Origin: Clostridiaceae bacterium
GTDB lineage: Bacteria; Bacillota; Clostridia; DSM-8532
Assembly: GCA_012719645.1 (NCBI GenBank)
Contig: JAAXZX010000077.1
Span: 1 to 37,089 of the forward strand
Direction: 5' to 3'
DNA: 37,089 nucleotides
Shown one piece after another: positions 25,212-33,902 of this stretch. The notes below the pieces were generated by a model, which saw nothing but the letters and a program-made list of their open reading frames with translations, did not search any database and had not been told where the DNA came from. Within the stretch, counting starts at the first letter, position 1. Each line of letters starts with the position of its first letter. Made by a program: the position numbers and the translations under genes.

Positions 25212-26486
25212 TCACTTAAGGGAATTGATGTACCTTTCCACCATGATCCCGGCAACAGTCCCGTCGCCCACCGCTGTCGATATCTGGCGTATCGCCTTTT
25301 CACGCACATCTCCGGCCGCAAAGACACCCGGAATATTTGTGGCCATATTCTCGTCGGTTATGATGAAGCCATAGTCCGACAGGTGAAGCGAAGGGCTGAA
25401 CAGTTTTGTATTCGGTACCGACCCGATGTAGACAAAGATGCCGTCAACCTTCATCTCTGAAGTGACGCCTGTCCTTGTGTTTTCAAGAACAGCCCCCTGT
25501 ACGAAGGTTTCGCCCAGGACCTTTTTGATAACTGTGTTATACATGATCTCAATCCGTGGGTTTTTCTCCGCATCTTCTACATATGACCGTACTGCCCGTG
25601 GGGTATCGGATCTTATCAGCATAGTCACCTTACGGGCGAACCGGGTCAGGAACATGGCTTCCTCGAATGCCGAGATCCCTCCACCCACCACGATCAGGTC
25701 CGCATCCTGGTAGAAGGGACCGTCACAGGAAGCGCAGTAATGGATGCCGCGGCTCCTGAATTCATGTTCATTATCGACAGGCAGCTTCTTTGGCTCGGAG
25801 CCCGTGGCTATGATCACGGCCTTGGCATAGTAATCATTTTCCCTGGTCTTTACGTATTTCTCAGGGCCATCAAGCCTTATTTCCTCGATCTCCTGCATAT
25901 CATCGATCCTGGTCCCGAAATCCAGGGCTTGTTTTCTCATGTTATCCGCCAGGTCGATGCCCCGGATTACACCATTTGTTCCGGGATAATTCGCCACCTG
26001 GTAGGTGGTGATTACCTGTCCGCCGATGGAGCCGGTATCCAGTACAACGGTAAAAAGCCTGCCTCTGGCGGTATAAATGGCAGCGGTAAGCCCGGCAGGA
26101 CCAGCGCCTAAAATGAGCACATCGCAGTGTACAGCGCCCCTTTCGGCCGGGGGGCATACCCTGGCATCGAGCCTGTCCACCGCTTCCCTGAATTCAATAT
26201 AGCTTATATATCCGGTTAATCGCAGGCAAACCTCTTTTCCTTCATTGAAGAACAGAAGGGTCGGGGTGGACTTGACCCCATACTGCTCGGCCAGCTGGCG
26301 GTTCTGCGGCATGAAAATCCTGACAAAGCGGACCGTTTTCTTAGAGGCAGCGACTTTTTCAAATATTCCGTCAAAGGTCAGGCACGGCAGGCAATTATCA
26401 GAGCAGAAATAGACCGCCACAGGTTCGGGGGATCTCAGCACCTGGTCTTCAAATTGAAGGCTGTCAATCACTATTGAGTTCTCCAT
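25212..26486 (-). CDS. Thioredoxin / thioredoxin-reductase fusion protein
   Basis: A 424-residue protein with an N-terminal thioredoxin-like domain (1-110; active site CLPC at 32-35) joined to a flavoprotein disulfide reductase. The FAD motif is GAGPAG (127-132), the reductase disulfide CASC (251-254) and the second nucleotide motif GGGISA (268-273). In ordinary NADPH enzymes a HRRxxxR signature follows; here the equivalent reads 'IRSDTPR', so NADPH binding may be altered. The start is 26486 with GGAGG ten bases upstream. A TATAAT on the minus strand touches the distal ATG at 26570, which would place transcription inside that extension. It likely feeds electrons to its own thioredoxin domain and possibly to CcdA/TlpA nearby. 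Confidence 0.9.
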   Translation of the reverse strand: MENSIVIDSLQFEDQVLRSPEPVAVYFCSDNCLPCLTFDGIFEKVAASKKTVRFVRIFMPQNRQLAEQYGVKSTPTLLFFNEGKEVCLRLTGYISYIEFREAVDRLDARVCPPAERGAVHCDVLILGAGPAGLTAAIYTARGRLFTVVLDTGSIGGQVITTYQVANYPGTNGVIRGIDLADNMRKQALDFGTRIDDMQEIEEIRLDGPEKYVKTRENDYYAKAVIIATGSEPKKLPVDNEHEFRSRGIHYCASCDGPFYQDADLIVVGGGISAFEEAMFLTRFARKVTMLIRSDTPRAVRSYVEDAEKNPRIEIMYNTVIKKVLGETFVQGAVLENTRTGVTSEMKVDGIFVYIGSVPNTKLFSPSLHLSDYGFIITDENMATNIPGVFAAGDVREKAIRQISTAVGDGTVAGIMVERYINSLK

Positions 26487-26570
26487 TATTGCTGCACCTC
26501 CAGCTCTCCGCTGTTCGTTATTCATCCCAATCCGGCGTTCTGCCCTCAATATCCTGGCAGGTTTCTTCAT

Positions 26571-26576
26571 ATTATA
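26571..26576 (-). promoter_or_regulatory. Candidate -10 box for the thioredoxin-reductase fusion
   Basis: On the minus strand TATAAT occupies 26576-26571, about 85 bases before the chosen start. No good -35 is visible. The remaining gap to the divergent mscS gene holds TTGACA at 26668-26673 on the plus strand, which could belong to mscS, although the nearest -10-like TATATT is 20 bases away. Confidence 0.35.
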
Positions 26577-26728
26577 TCCGGTAGAACTATTTTACCACCA
26601 TATTTCAAAAAACGCACAACCCGCCGGCCGGTCGCGCCTTCCCCAAAAAGGTCCTGACGCCATGGTATTGACAAAGGAGGTTCTGGACATGGATATATTG
26701 TGGTAGAATAAACCAGGGAGGTGGCGTT

Positions 26729-27838
26729 TTGGAAGACATTAAGGGATTGTGGGAACAATTCAAGCACATTTTCACCTACACCTTTCTCGAGGTTGAGATC
26801 TGGAAGCTTGTCACGGCATGTGTCATTATTCTCTTCAGCTTTTTCCTGCGCAAGTTTTTTGTCAACCTGATCCTCGGACTACTGAAAAAGATAACCCAGA
26901 GGACGAAAACCACGCTGGACGATGAGCTCGTTTCAGCCCTCGATCCGCCGGCACGCCTCCTGATTGTCACAGCGGGCTTTACGGCGGCTTTATGGCTAAT
27001 AGGCATCCCTGTTACCAGGCAATCCTTTGCCGGCCATATCATGCGCACCCTGGTAGCATTCGTGGTGTTCTGGACCCTTTACAGGGCAGGGAACATACTG
27101 GCCAGGCTCTTTGAAAGGGTCGCAGAAAGGACGCGCACCACACTGGACGATATTCTGATTCCCTACGTCAGAAAGGGAATCAAGGTGATTATCGTCATTA
27201 TCGGCATAAGCGTAATTGCGAAGGAATGGAATTATGACCTGGGGGCCCTGCTGACAGGTCTTGGCCTCGGCGGCCTCGCGTTTGCCCTGGCAGCGCAGGA
27301 AACTGTGGCAAACTTCTTTGGCGGGCTGACCATCATGGTGGATAAACCGTTCCAGATCGGCGACTGGATCCAGACCCCCGATGTCGAGGGCACGGTGGAA
27401 GATATTGGGTTCAGGAGCACACGCATCCGGACATTCGCCCAGGCACTCGTAACCGTGCCTAACTCCGGGCTGGCCAAGTCCAATATCACCAACTGGTCCA
27501 GGATGGGTAAGAGGAGAATTACCTTCAATATCAGTTTAACCTACGCTGCAAGCGCCTCGCAGATTGAGGCCCTGCTTGCCAGGATAAGGGACCTGCTGGA
27601 ACACCATCCGGGCATTCATCCCGAAACCATATTTGTCTTCTTTGAAAACTTCGGGCAGAACGGTCCCGAACTGTTACTGTATTTCTTCACAAGGACCACG
27701 GTATGGAAGGAATACCTGGAGGTCAGGGAGGATGTCAACCTGAAACTCATGCATATCCTGGACGAACTGGGATTGAAGGTGGCTTACCCGTCCATGAGCG
27801 TTTACATGGAAAAGCAGCCGGAAAGGATCGAGGATTAA
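26729..27838 (+). CDS. mscS: MscS-family mechanosensitive channel
   Basis: A 369-residue small-conductance mechanosensitive channel that opens under membrane tension during osmotic downshock. It has four hydrophobic N-terminal segments (about 20-40, 80-97, 105-123 and 150-165). The pore helix region 'LLTGLGLGGLAFALAAQETVANFFGG' follows, then the MscS beta domain beginning 'DKPFQIGDWI' with 'GTVEDIGFRSTRIRTF' and 'VPNSGLAKSNITNWSRM'. The start is TTG 26729 with GGGAGG seven bases upstream; no ATG fits. The gene stands alone and is divergent from the reductase fusion. Confidence 0.93.
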   Translation: MEDIKGLWEQFKHIFTYTFLEVEIWKLVTACVIILFSFFLRKFFVNLILGLLKKITQRTKTTLDDELVSALDPPARLLIVTAGFTAALWLIGIPVTRQSFAGHIMRTLVAFVVFWTLYRAGNILARLFERVAERTRTTLDDILIPYVRKGIKVIIVIIGISVIAKEWNYDLGALLTGLGLGGLAFALAAQETVANFFGGLTIMVDKPFQIGDWIQTPDVEGTVEDIGFRSTRIRTFAQALVTVPNSGLAKSNITNWSRMGKRRITFNISLTYAASASQIEALLARIRDLLEHHPGIHPETIFVFFENFGQNGPELLLYFFTRTTVWKEYLEVREDVNLKLMHILDELGLKVAYPSMSVYMEKQPERIED

Positions 27839-27886
27839 CCGGGACCTTATATACCGGAAGATAGTATGAATGGAGGAATGAATACC

Positions 27887-28408
27887 ATGGATATCATGGA
27901 AGCGTTGTTTACCAGGAGGAGCATAAGAAGGTATACCGGGGAACCTGTCAGCGATGGGGACATCAAACTGCTGCTGAATGCCGGTTTTAGCGCGCCATCG
28001 GCCAACAACAGGCAGCCCTGGCACTTCATTGTCGTGAGAGACCGCAATACCGTGGAGGAGATTGCTGCCCGGCATCCCTACGCCAAGATGCTTACCCAGG
28101 CGGGATGCGGAATCGTTGTCTGCGGGGACACGAAAAAGCAGGAAAGGGAGGGGTTCCTGATAGAAGATTGCTCCGCCGCCATAGAGAATATCCTCCTTGC
28201 CGCCCATGGCCTGGGGCTGGGCGCTGTCTGGTGCGGCCTGTATCCTGTTCAGGAACGGGCACAGGTTGTGGCAGACATTCTGAATATTCCTCCGGACATA
28301 ATACCGGTAGGCCTGGTCGTAGTTGGACATACCGATGAGAAAGGCAGAAGCGTAGACCGGTTCGACGAGAAAAAAATCCATTACGATAAGTGGCGCGCCC
28401 AGGACTAA
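27887..28408 (+). CDS. Nitroreductase-family flavoprotein
   Basis: A 173-residue FMN-dependent oxidoreductase. It has the N-terminal 'LFTRRSIRRYTGEPVSD', the FMN-binding 'AGFSAPSANNRQPWHFIVV' and the central 'AAIENILLAAHGLGLGAVWCGLYP', the usual features of the small single-domain nitroreductases. ATG 27887 is preferred, ten bases after GGAGG; ATG 27878 would be only one base from it. Substrate unknown. It differs in architecture from the double-length nitroreductase at 14374, so the two are not recent duplicates. A possible weak hairpin with a T tract lies after the stop (AATACT pairing with AGTATT at about 28409-28440). Confidence 0.87.
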   Translation: MDIMEALFTRRSIRRYTGEPVSDGDIKLLLNAGFSAPSANNRQPWHFIVVRDRNTVEEIAARHPYAKMLTQAGCGIVVCGDTKKQEREGFLIEDCSAAIENILLAAHGLGLGAVWCGLYPVQERAQVVADILNIPPDIIPVGLVVVGHTDEKGRSVDRFDEKKIHYDKWRAQD

Positions 28409-28445
28409 TACTGCTGTTGGCGCCAGATACAAGTATTTTTCCGGG

Positions 28446-29405
28446 GTGATGCCTGTGGATAATATGAGCCTCCTGAAACTGAAAAACGAGCTTACCGCCC
28501 TGCCGGTCCTGGAAAAGCGGCTGCAGAAGGTATATGACAGGATACACAAGGCCAGGGCAGAGGTTGAGGAACTGCTTCAGAAGTATGAGAAAGAAGCGCT
28601 GGATGTGGAGCGGATCAGGAAGGAATCCTTCTCGGCGACTCTCCTGAAGCTTGTTGGATTGTATAAGGGCAAGGTTGAGAAAGAGATGGAGGAGATGCTT
28701 CATGCAAAGACCCGGTATGATGCCGCTTCTGTCCAACTGACCGAGCTCGAATGCGAGGCTTCCCGCCTTAAGTCAAGGATTGAGGAGCTTAGAAGGGATA
28801 AACGCGCTTACGAGGAGGAGATGGAGAGGCGTGAAGCCCTGCTTAAAAACAGTATATCCAGCGAGGCTTCCAAGGTTTATACCAAGCTGTGCGAGGAAGC
28901 GGATTACCTGTCCAGGCAGCTTACCGAAACCGAAGAAGCCCTGAGAGCGGCAAACCGGGCATACGAGACTTGCCGCAGCGCCCTGGAGTACCTTGACGAA
29001 GCAGAGGGATGGGCTGCGTATGATGTCTGGATCAGCAAGGGTTTGATCTCCCACATGATAAAATATGATAAGATTGATATGGCCCAGGAGGCATTCGCAA
29101 GGCTGAACGCCCAACTGAATGAACTGCGGCTGGAACTGGATGACATAGATCTTGATATTGATTTTCCGCAGATATCTTTTGATTCCGCAACCCGGTTCCT
29201 TGACATCTGGTTTGACAACATCTTCACCGACCTCAGGGTCAGGAACCAGATACGGGATTACCAGGACTACGCGCGGGAGTTGTGCGATAAAATTACGCGG
29301 ATCCGGGAAAAACTGAGCAGCGCCAGAAAGGATCTGACCGAGGCGGTCAGGAAGATAGAGGAGCGGCAGGAGGAGATCGTCATTTCATTTGAACCCGGGG
29401 AATGA
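28446..29405 (+). CDS. Coiled-coil protein of unknown function
   Basis: About 319 residues, soluble, with long predicted coiled-coil segments (roughly 10-175 and 275-312) rich in E, K, R and L. They flank a central part with 'DEAEGWAAYDVWISKGLISHMIKYDKIDMAQEAFARLNAQLNELRLELDDIDLDIDFPQISFDSATRFLDIWFDNIFTDL'. The central region looks like a conserved globular domain and is the best search query. No signal peptide or membrane segment is present. The start is uncertain: GTG 28446, ATG 28449, GTG 28455 and ATG 28464 all lie behind a GGGGTGA sequence. The next gene follows by 30 bases on the same strand. I do not recognise a family. Confidence 0.7.
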   Translation: MMPVDNMSLLKLKNELTALPVLEKRLQKVYDRIHKARAEVEELLQKYEKEALDVERIRKESFSATLLKLVGLYKGKVEKEMEEMLHAKTRYDAASVQLTELECEASRLKSRIEELRRDKRAYEEEMERREALLKNSISSEASKVYTKLCEEADYLSRQLTETEEALRAANRAYETCRSALEYLDEAEGWAAYDVWISKGLISHMIKYDKIDMAQEAFARLNAQLNELRLELDDIDLDIDFPQISFDSATRFLDIWFDNIFTDLRVRNQIRDYQDYARELCDKITRIREKLSSARKDLTEAVRKIEERQEEIVISFEPGE

Positions 29406-29435
29406 GTGTTGCATCTGTTTTGAAAGGAGCTTTTT

Positions 29436-30209
29436 ATGGTTGATTGGAGCGCGTCCCAGTATCTGAAGTTTGAAAGGCAGAGGACACAGCCTGCCATTGA
29501 CCTGGTTAACCGCATTGGGCTGTCCAATCCCGAAAAGATACTTGATGTGGGCTGCGGACCTGGAAACAGCACCCGTGTGCTGAAAAACCGGTATGGACAA
29601 GCCCGGGTTACAGGGATAGACAATTCGGAGAACATGCTTGAAAAGGCACGGGCGGACCACCCGGACATTGAGTTCATGCTGTGCGATGTAAGCGGAGATC
29701 TTCGGGAACTGGACGGCGGTTACGATATTGTCTTTTCAAACGCCTGCCTTCAATGGGTTCCCGACCATGGGACACTGATCGGGAAACTCATGAACCTTCT
29801 TATAAAAGACGGCGTGCTGGCGGTGCAGGTACCCTATAACTTTTCTGAACCTGTACACACCATATTGGATGATCTAAGCTCATCGGCGCGCTGGAGGGAA
29901 TATTTTCCCGAAAAGAGGATCTACCATACACTGTCGCCCGGTGAGTATTTTGACATCCTGGCTGACATAACCCCCGATTTTGAAATCTGGGAAACCGTCT
30001 ACTACCATGTGATGAAATCCCACGAAAACATTATGGAATGGTATCGCGGCACCGGGCTTCGCCCTTACCTGGATGTGCTGCCTGGTGAAAAAAAGTCGGA
30101 GTTCGAACAGGATGTGCTGGGCCGTCTTATAGAGGCTTATCCAAAGCAGAAGAACGGGGAGATCGTTTTCCGGTTCCCGAGGCTTTTCTTCACGGCCATA
30201 GCCCGATAA
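29436..30209 (+). CDS. tam: Trans-aconitate 2-methyltransferase-like SAM-dependent methyltransferase
   Basis: A 257-residue class I methyltransferase. SAM motif DVGCGPG is at 37-43, with 'VTGIDNSENMLEKAR' and 'YDIVFSNACLQWVPDH' as motifs II and IV. The N-terminal 'DWSASQYLKFERQRTQPAIDLV' is diagnostic of the Tam family, which methylates trans-aconitate formed by spontaneous isomerisation of a citric acid cycle intermediate, thus removing an aconitase inhibitor. AAAGGAG lies seven bases before the ATG. It is the first gene of a long co-oriented run, but no pathway link with its neighbours is visible. The exact substrate is inferred from the family only. Confidence 0.85.
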   Translation: MVDWSASQYLKFERQRTQPAIDLVNRIGLSNPEKILDVGCGPGNSTRVLKNRYGQARVTGIDNSENMLEKARADHPDIEFMLCDVSGDLRELDGGYDIVFSNACLQWVPDHGTLIGKLMNLLIKDGVLAVQVPYNFSEPVHTILDDLSSSARWREYFPEKRIYHTLSPGEYFDILADITPDFEIWETVYYHVMKSHENIMEWYRGTGLRPYLDVLPGEKKSEFEQDVLGRLIEAYPKQKNGEIVFRFPRLFFTAIAR

Positions 30210-30225
30210 AAACGCAGGGACCGGG

Positions 30226-30933
30226 ATGGAGTATATGAAGGAATATCTTTACGAAACACATATGCATACGGCAGAAGCCAGCAAATGCGCCACAGGGACC
30301 GCTGCCGAGATGGTCAGGGCATACGCGGACCTTGGATATTCGGGAATTATTGTCACCGATCATTTCTTCAACGGCAACACGGCAATTCCGCGCCACCTTC
30401 CCTGGAAGGAACGTGTCGAGCTTTTCTGCCGGGGATATGAAAACGCGCTGGAAGAGGGAAGCAGAACGGGCATCCATGTCTTTTTCGGGTGGGAGTATGC
30501 CTTTTACGGGACTGAATTTCTTACCTATGGCCTGGATAAGGAGTTTGTTTTAGGGCATCCCGATATGCTGGACTGGTCGGTTGAGAAGTACATAAATACC
30601 GTGCATGACCATGGCGGGTTTGTCGTACATGCCCATCCATACAGGGAAGCGTTCTACATACCCAGGATACGCCTGTGTCCCGATTTGGTGGATGGGGTGG
30701 AGGTTATAAACGGCGGACACCTGAACCCGTTGTTTGACGAGAGGGCCAGGGAGTATGCGGATAAATACAACCTACTGCATTTATCCGGATCGGATGCCCA
30801 CCACACCGACTTCATTGCCGGATGCGGCATAGCCTTCGAGCAGGAGATTCGCGCCATCTCTGATTTCATCGAGGCAATAAAAGGCAGAACAGGATACAGG
30901 CTGCTGCCGGGTTTATACAGGAGTGAGCTGTAA
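30226..30933 (+). CDS. PHP-domain phosphoesterase
   Basis: A 235-residue metal-dependent hydrolase of the polymerase-and-histidinol-phosphatase superfamily. Metal ligands are visible as HMHT (His12, His14), VTDH (Asp45, His46), HAHP (His135, His137) and SDAHH (Asp190, His192). The pattern suits a stand-alone PHP phosphatase or exonuclease rather than a polymerase subunit. Substrates of such enzymes range from histidinol phosphate to 3',5'-nucleotide phosphates, and nothing here decides. The start ATG 30226 follows AGGGACCGGG; ATG 30235 is possible. The next gene begins 2 bases after the stop codon, so the two are translated together. Confidence 0.85.
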   Translation: MEYMKEYLYETHMHTAEASKCATGTAAEMVRAYADLGYSGIIVTDHFFNGNTAIPRHLPWKERVELFCRGYENALEEGSRTGIHVFFGWEYAFYGTEFLTYGLDKEFVLGHPDMLDWSVEKYINTVHDHGGFVVHAHPYREAFYIPRIRLCPDLVDGVEVINGGHLNPLFDERAREYADKYNLLHLSGSDAHHTDFIAGCGIAFEQEIRAISDFIEAIKGRTGYRLLPGLYRSEL

Positions 30934-30935
30934 TA

Positions 30936-31328
30936 ATGACCCTGGAGGAAATAATAAACTATTGCCTTTCGAAGCCGGAAGCATATGTGGATTTCCCTTT
31001 CGGGGACATTCCCATGTGTATCAAGGTAAAAAAGAGACTATTCGCACAGATTTTCCCGAAAAAGCATGATTTTAAAATTACGCTGAATTGTGATAGGATA
31101 ACAGGAGAATACTACCGGAGCAAATATCCCGGTACAGTGATAAGGGGTTATCATTGCCCGCCCCAGGTTCAGCCGTATTTCAACACGATCCTGCTTGACG
31201 GAGCGGTTCCTGATGACGAACTGAAGGCAATGATCGACCATTCGTATATAACCGTGGTGAGGAAGCTGCCAAAAGCGGACAGGAAAGAATTGCTTGAGAT
31301 GTTGTCATCCAAGGATTGCCCGGCATAG
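30936..31328 (+). CDS. MmcQ/YjbR-family protein
   Basis: A 130-residue small protein with the CyaY-like fold typical of MmcQ/YjbR. Its core is 'PEAYVDFPFGDIPMCIKVKKRLFAQIF', followed by 'KITLNCDRITGEYYRSKYPGTVIRGYHC' and a helical C-terminus. Members are annotated as DNA-binding because of an E. coli relative, but the role is not settled. The gene starts two bases after the PHP gene stop, so the two are almost certainly translated together. Confidence 0.85.
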   Translation: MTLEEIINYCLSKPEAYVDFPFGDIPMCIKVKKRLFAQIFPKKHDFKITLNCDRITGEYYRSKYPGTVIRGYHCPPQVQPYFNTILLDGAVPDDELKAMIDHSYITVVRKLPKADRKELLEMLSSKDCPA

Positions 31329-31404
31329 GCGATTCCGCGCAAATAAATGTGTGCAGGCGCATATTGCTGCGCGCGTCCGCACGGACGGATTGGGGAGTGC
31401 ATTT

Positions 31405-31917
31405 ATGAACAACGTCCTGATCGATGTTCTTTCTGAAGAAATGATAGAAAAAATAGTAAAGGACCTTGAAGGGACAAGTGTCGCGCGGTCTGAAGAATAC
31501 CTGGGACGTTGCCTAAAAGAGAACAGGCTGTCAAAAAGAATTACATATGTCGCTTTTGTCAACGGTGACGCGGCAGGTCTGGTAAATATAGTATTCAACT
31601 CTGATTATCCGTTCTTCAGAGAAAACAACATACCGGAAATAAATGATTTGCTTGTGCATCCCAAATATCGCAGGCAGGGCATCGGTTCAGCACTTTTGAG
31701 AAAGGCCGAGGAAACCGCGGCCAGGTCTTATCGGTATATTGGTTTGGGAGTGGGCCTGTATAAAGACTATGGCCCTGCCCAGAGGCTATATGCAAAAAGC
31801 GGGTATATACCCGACGGAAACGGTATTGCATATAAAAACAAAGAGGTTAAACCCGGCGCCAGTGTTCCTGTTGACGATGATCTTCTGATTTACATGTATA
31901 AAGGATTGCAAGGCTGA
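31405..31917 (+). CDS. GNAT-family N-acetyltransferase
   Basis: A 170-residue acetyltransferase. The acetyl-CoA loop is 'VHPKYRRQGIGSALLRKAEE' and the C-terminal part 'LGLGVGLYKDYGPAQRLYAKSGYIPDGNGIAY' completes the fold. It uses acetyl-CoA to modify an amine of unknown identity. Some features recall aminoglycoside or dipeptide acetyltransferases but are not diagnostic. The start is ATG 31405 with GGGGAG seven bases upstream; the frame is open 111 bases further upstream, but that part overlaps the preceding gene and reads as non-natural sequence. Confidence 0.85.
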   Translation: MNNVLIDVLSEEMIEKIVKDLEGTSVARSEEYLGRCLKENRLSKRITYVAFVNGDAAGLVNIVFNSDYPFFRENNIPEINDLLVHPKYRRQGIGSALLRKAEETAARSYRYIGLGVGLYKDYGPAQRLYAKSGYIPDGNGIAYKNKEVKPGASVPVDDDLLIYMYKGLQG

Positions 31918-32003
31918 CCGTCCAAGGCAGGTTCTGAATAATTGGGTAATATACCGCATGCGGAAGTTCCCGGTAATAGGTATATTTAAGGAGGCATATC
32001 AGA

Positions 32004-32492
32004 TTGATAAAGCAGGCTTCCGGGAATGAGACACATATTATCGAGGAGATACTGCTTGATGCCGTGAACTGGATGGATTCAAGCGGCCTGCACATGTGGG
32101 AGGCGGGGCAGGTGAAATGGCCCGGACTGTCCAGATTTTACAAGGCTGAAGATTTCTACATAGCTTACCATGATGGCGTTCCGGCTGCCTGCATGGCGAT
32201 GGTTGATCATGACCCGGTTTTTTGGCCCGACATTCCGAAAGGCGAGTCGCTGTACCTGCATAAACTCGCCGTAAAACGCGCCTTCGCAGGGAAGGGCTTT
32301 TCAAAACAACTTATTGATTTTGCTAAAGAAACAGCCCGCAAGAGAGGAATAAAAACGGTAAGGCTTGATTGCCACAGAAACAGGCCAAGGCTCAGAGCGG
32401 TATATGAAAGAGAAGGCTTTGTCTGTGTTTCGGAAAAGACGCTGTTCGGCAAGTACGAAACGGCTTTTTACGTCTGTTATGTGGATGGATAG
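32004..32492 (+). CDS. GNAT-family N-acetyltransferase (second)
   Basis: A 162-residue acetyltransferase with an internal 'GESLYLHKLAVKRAFAGKGFSKQLIDFAKETARKRGIKTVRLDC', the standard GNAT core containing the CoA loop 'KRAFAGKGFSKQLI'. The N-terminal 'LDAVNWMDSSGLHMW' is common in Firmicutes members. Translation begins at TTG 32004, nine bases after a perfect AAGGAGG. Substrate unknown. It is distinct in sequence from the GNAT just upstream. Confidence 0.85.
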   Translation: MIKQASGNETHIIEEILLDAVNWMDSSGLHMWEAGQVKWPGLSRFYKAEDFYIAYHDGVPAACMAMVDHDPVFWPDIPKGESLYLHKLAVKRAFAGKGFSKQLIDFAKETARKRGIKTVRLDCHRNRPRLRAVYEREGFVCVSEKTLFGKYETAFYVCYVDG

Positions 32493-32573
32493 AATACGGC
32501 TGAAGTATCACGATGAATGGCTGAACAGCGGCAGCAGCCGCTAATAATACAAAGCAAAGGGGGTTGGCTTTTG

Positions 32574-33215
32574 ATGAAGGAATATTACAGCAAGAGGGCG
32601 CAGGAGTATGAAAAGATATACCACAGGGACGATCCCGTAAGGCACGCGGAACTGGCCGAGATCTCACGGCTGATGCAGGAGCTTTTTTTCAGGCTGGATG
32701 TACTGGAGGTTGCCTGCGGAACAGGCTACTGGACTGAAAGAATAGCAAGGAGCGCAAGATCAGTTACCGCAGTTGATATCTCGGAAGAAACCCTGAGAAT
32801 AGCAAGGCAGAAGAATATTGAGGGGGCAGAAGTCAGGTTCATACAGGGGGACGCATATCGTTCGAACGAGATCGACGGCAAGTTCAACGCGGGTTGCGCC
32901 AACTTCTGGTTTTCCCATATTCCCAAATCGAGGATAAACGAATTCCTGGACCAGTTTCATGAAAGGCTGGGCAGGGATTCGGTAGTATTTTTCGCCGACA
33001 ATAATTACGTCGAAGGGATAGGAGGCAAGCTGATCAAAAAGGAAAACGACGAAAATACGTATAAGGTCAGGGGATTAAGCAACGGCACGGTTTATGAGAT
33101 CATAAAGAATTATTACAATGAGGACGAACTGGGAAACATATTCGAGCCGAGAAGCAAGGGGTTGAAGATACATATGGGTGAATGCTTCTGGTGGCTCAGG
33201 TACAGGGTGAGTTGA
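32574..33215 (+). CDS. Class I SAM-dependent methyltransferase
   Basis: A 213-residue methyltransferase with 'YYSKRAQEYEKIYHRDDPVRHAELAEI' at the start, SAM motif EVACGTG (45-51) and 'VTAVDISEETLRIARQKN' for the ribose contact. The target is unknown. ATG 32574 is chosen, ten bases after GGGGG; TTG 32571 is an equal alternative. The flavin reductase gene starts one base after its stop, so they are translationally coupled. Confidence 0.87.
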   Translation: MKEYYSKRAQEYEKIYHRDDPVRHAELAEISRLMQELFFRLDVLEVACGTGYWTERIARSARSVTAVDISEETLRIARQKNIEGAEVRFIQGDAYRSNEIDGKFNAGCANFWFSHIPKSRINEFLDQFHERLGRDSVVFFADNNYVEGIGGKLIKKENDENTYKVRGLSNGTVYEIIKNYYNEDELGNIFEPRSKGLKIHMGECFWWLRYRVS

Positions 33216-33216
33216 A

Positions 33217-33822
33217 ATGGAAATTGATTTAATGAAGATGGAACCGAGAAAAGCTCATGATCTCCTGACCAGTTGCGTTATACCCAGGCCGATTGCCTGG
33301 GTGTCAACCATCAATCATGAAGGTAAACCGAATTTGGCTCCATTCAGCTTTTTTACAGGTGTTTCATGGTACCCGCCCATCCTTGCGTTTTCTGCGGTCA
33401 ACAGGTCAGATGGCACGAAAAAGGATACAGTGATTAATATCGAGAAGGCGCCGGAGTTTGTAATAAATATAGTATCCGTCGACCTGCTCCGGGCCATGGA
33501 ATACTCTGCCAGACCGCTTCCCTATGGGGAAGATGAATCATTAATCGAGGATATACGCCTGATTCCCTCTGAAAAAGTAAAGCCTTACAGGGTTGCTGAA
33601 GCCAGGATTGCATTTGAATGCACCCTTGAGCGTATTGTAAGGATCAATGAGGGCGCCGATGCCGGGAACCTGATCCTTGGCCGGGTACAGCTCCTTCATG
33701 TCAGGGATGATCTGCTTGGAAACGGACGGGATGTAGATTGGGCTGCCCTGGACGCGCTGGGCAGGCTGAGCGGCAACAGGTATTGTACTGTCCGTTCGGT
33801 TATAGAGAGTGAGACCAATTGA
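33217..33822 (+). CDS. Flavin reductase-like protein (flavoredoxin type)
   Basis: A 201-residue FMN-binding split-barrel protein of the flavin reductase (DIM6/NTAB) family. It has 'SCVIPRPIAWVSTINHEGKPNLAPFSFFTGVSWYPPILAFS' at the N-terminus and 'DTVINIEKAPEFVINIVS', the usual FMN pocket. Anaerobic relatives include flavoredoxin, an electron carrier. The gene follows the methyltransferase by one base, so the pair is one operon. The reaction partner is not evident. Confidence 0.88.
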   Translation: MEIDLMKMEPRKAHDLLTSCVIPRPIAWVSTINHEGKPNLAPFSFFTGVSWYPPILAFSAVNRSDGTKKDTVINIEKAPEFVINIVSVDLLRAMEYSARPLPYGEDESLIEDIRLIPSEKVKPYRVAEARIAFECTLERIVRINEGADAGNLILGRVQLLHVRDDLLGNGRDVDWAALDALGRLSGNRYCTVRSVIESETN

Positions 33823-33902
33823 ATTATGCTGCGGATGATTGGTCAGCCGAACCGGACCGCGGTCGACGAACCATTGTGGCATCAAATCAGGAGGAATATG
33901 TT

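Noticed and set aside
31294..31404. N-terminal extension of the first GNAT
   Set aside because: It overlaps the preceding gene and is basic, cysteine-rich sequence of no family; a proper site precedes ATG 31405.
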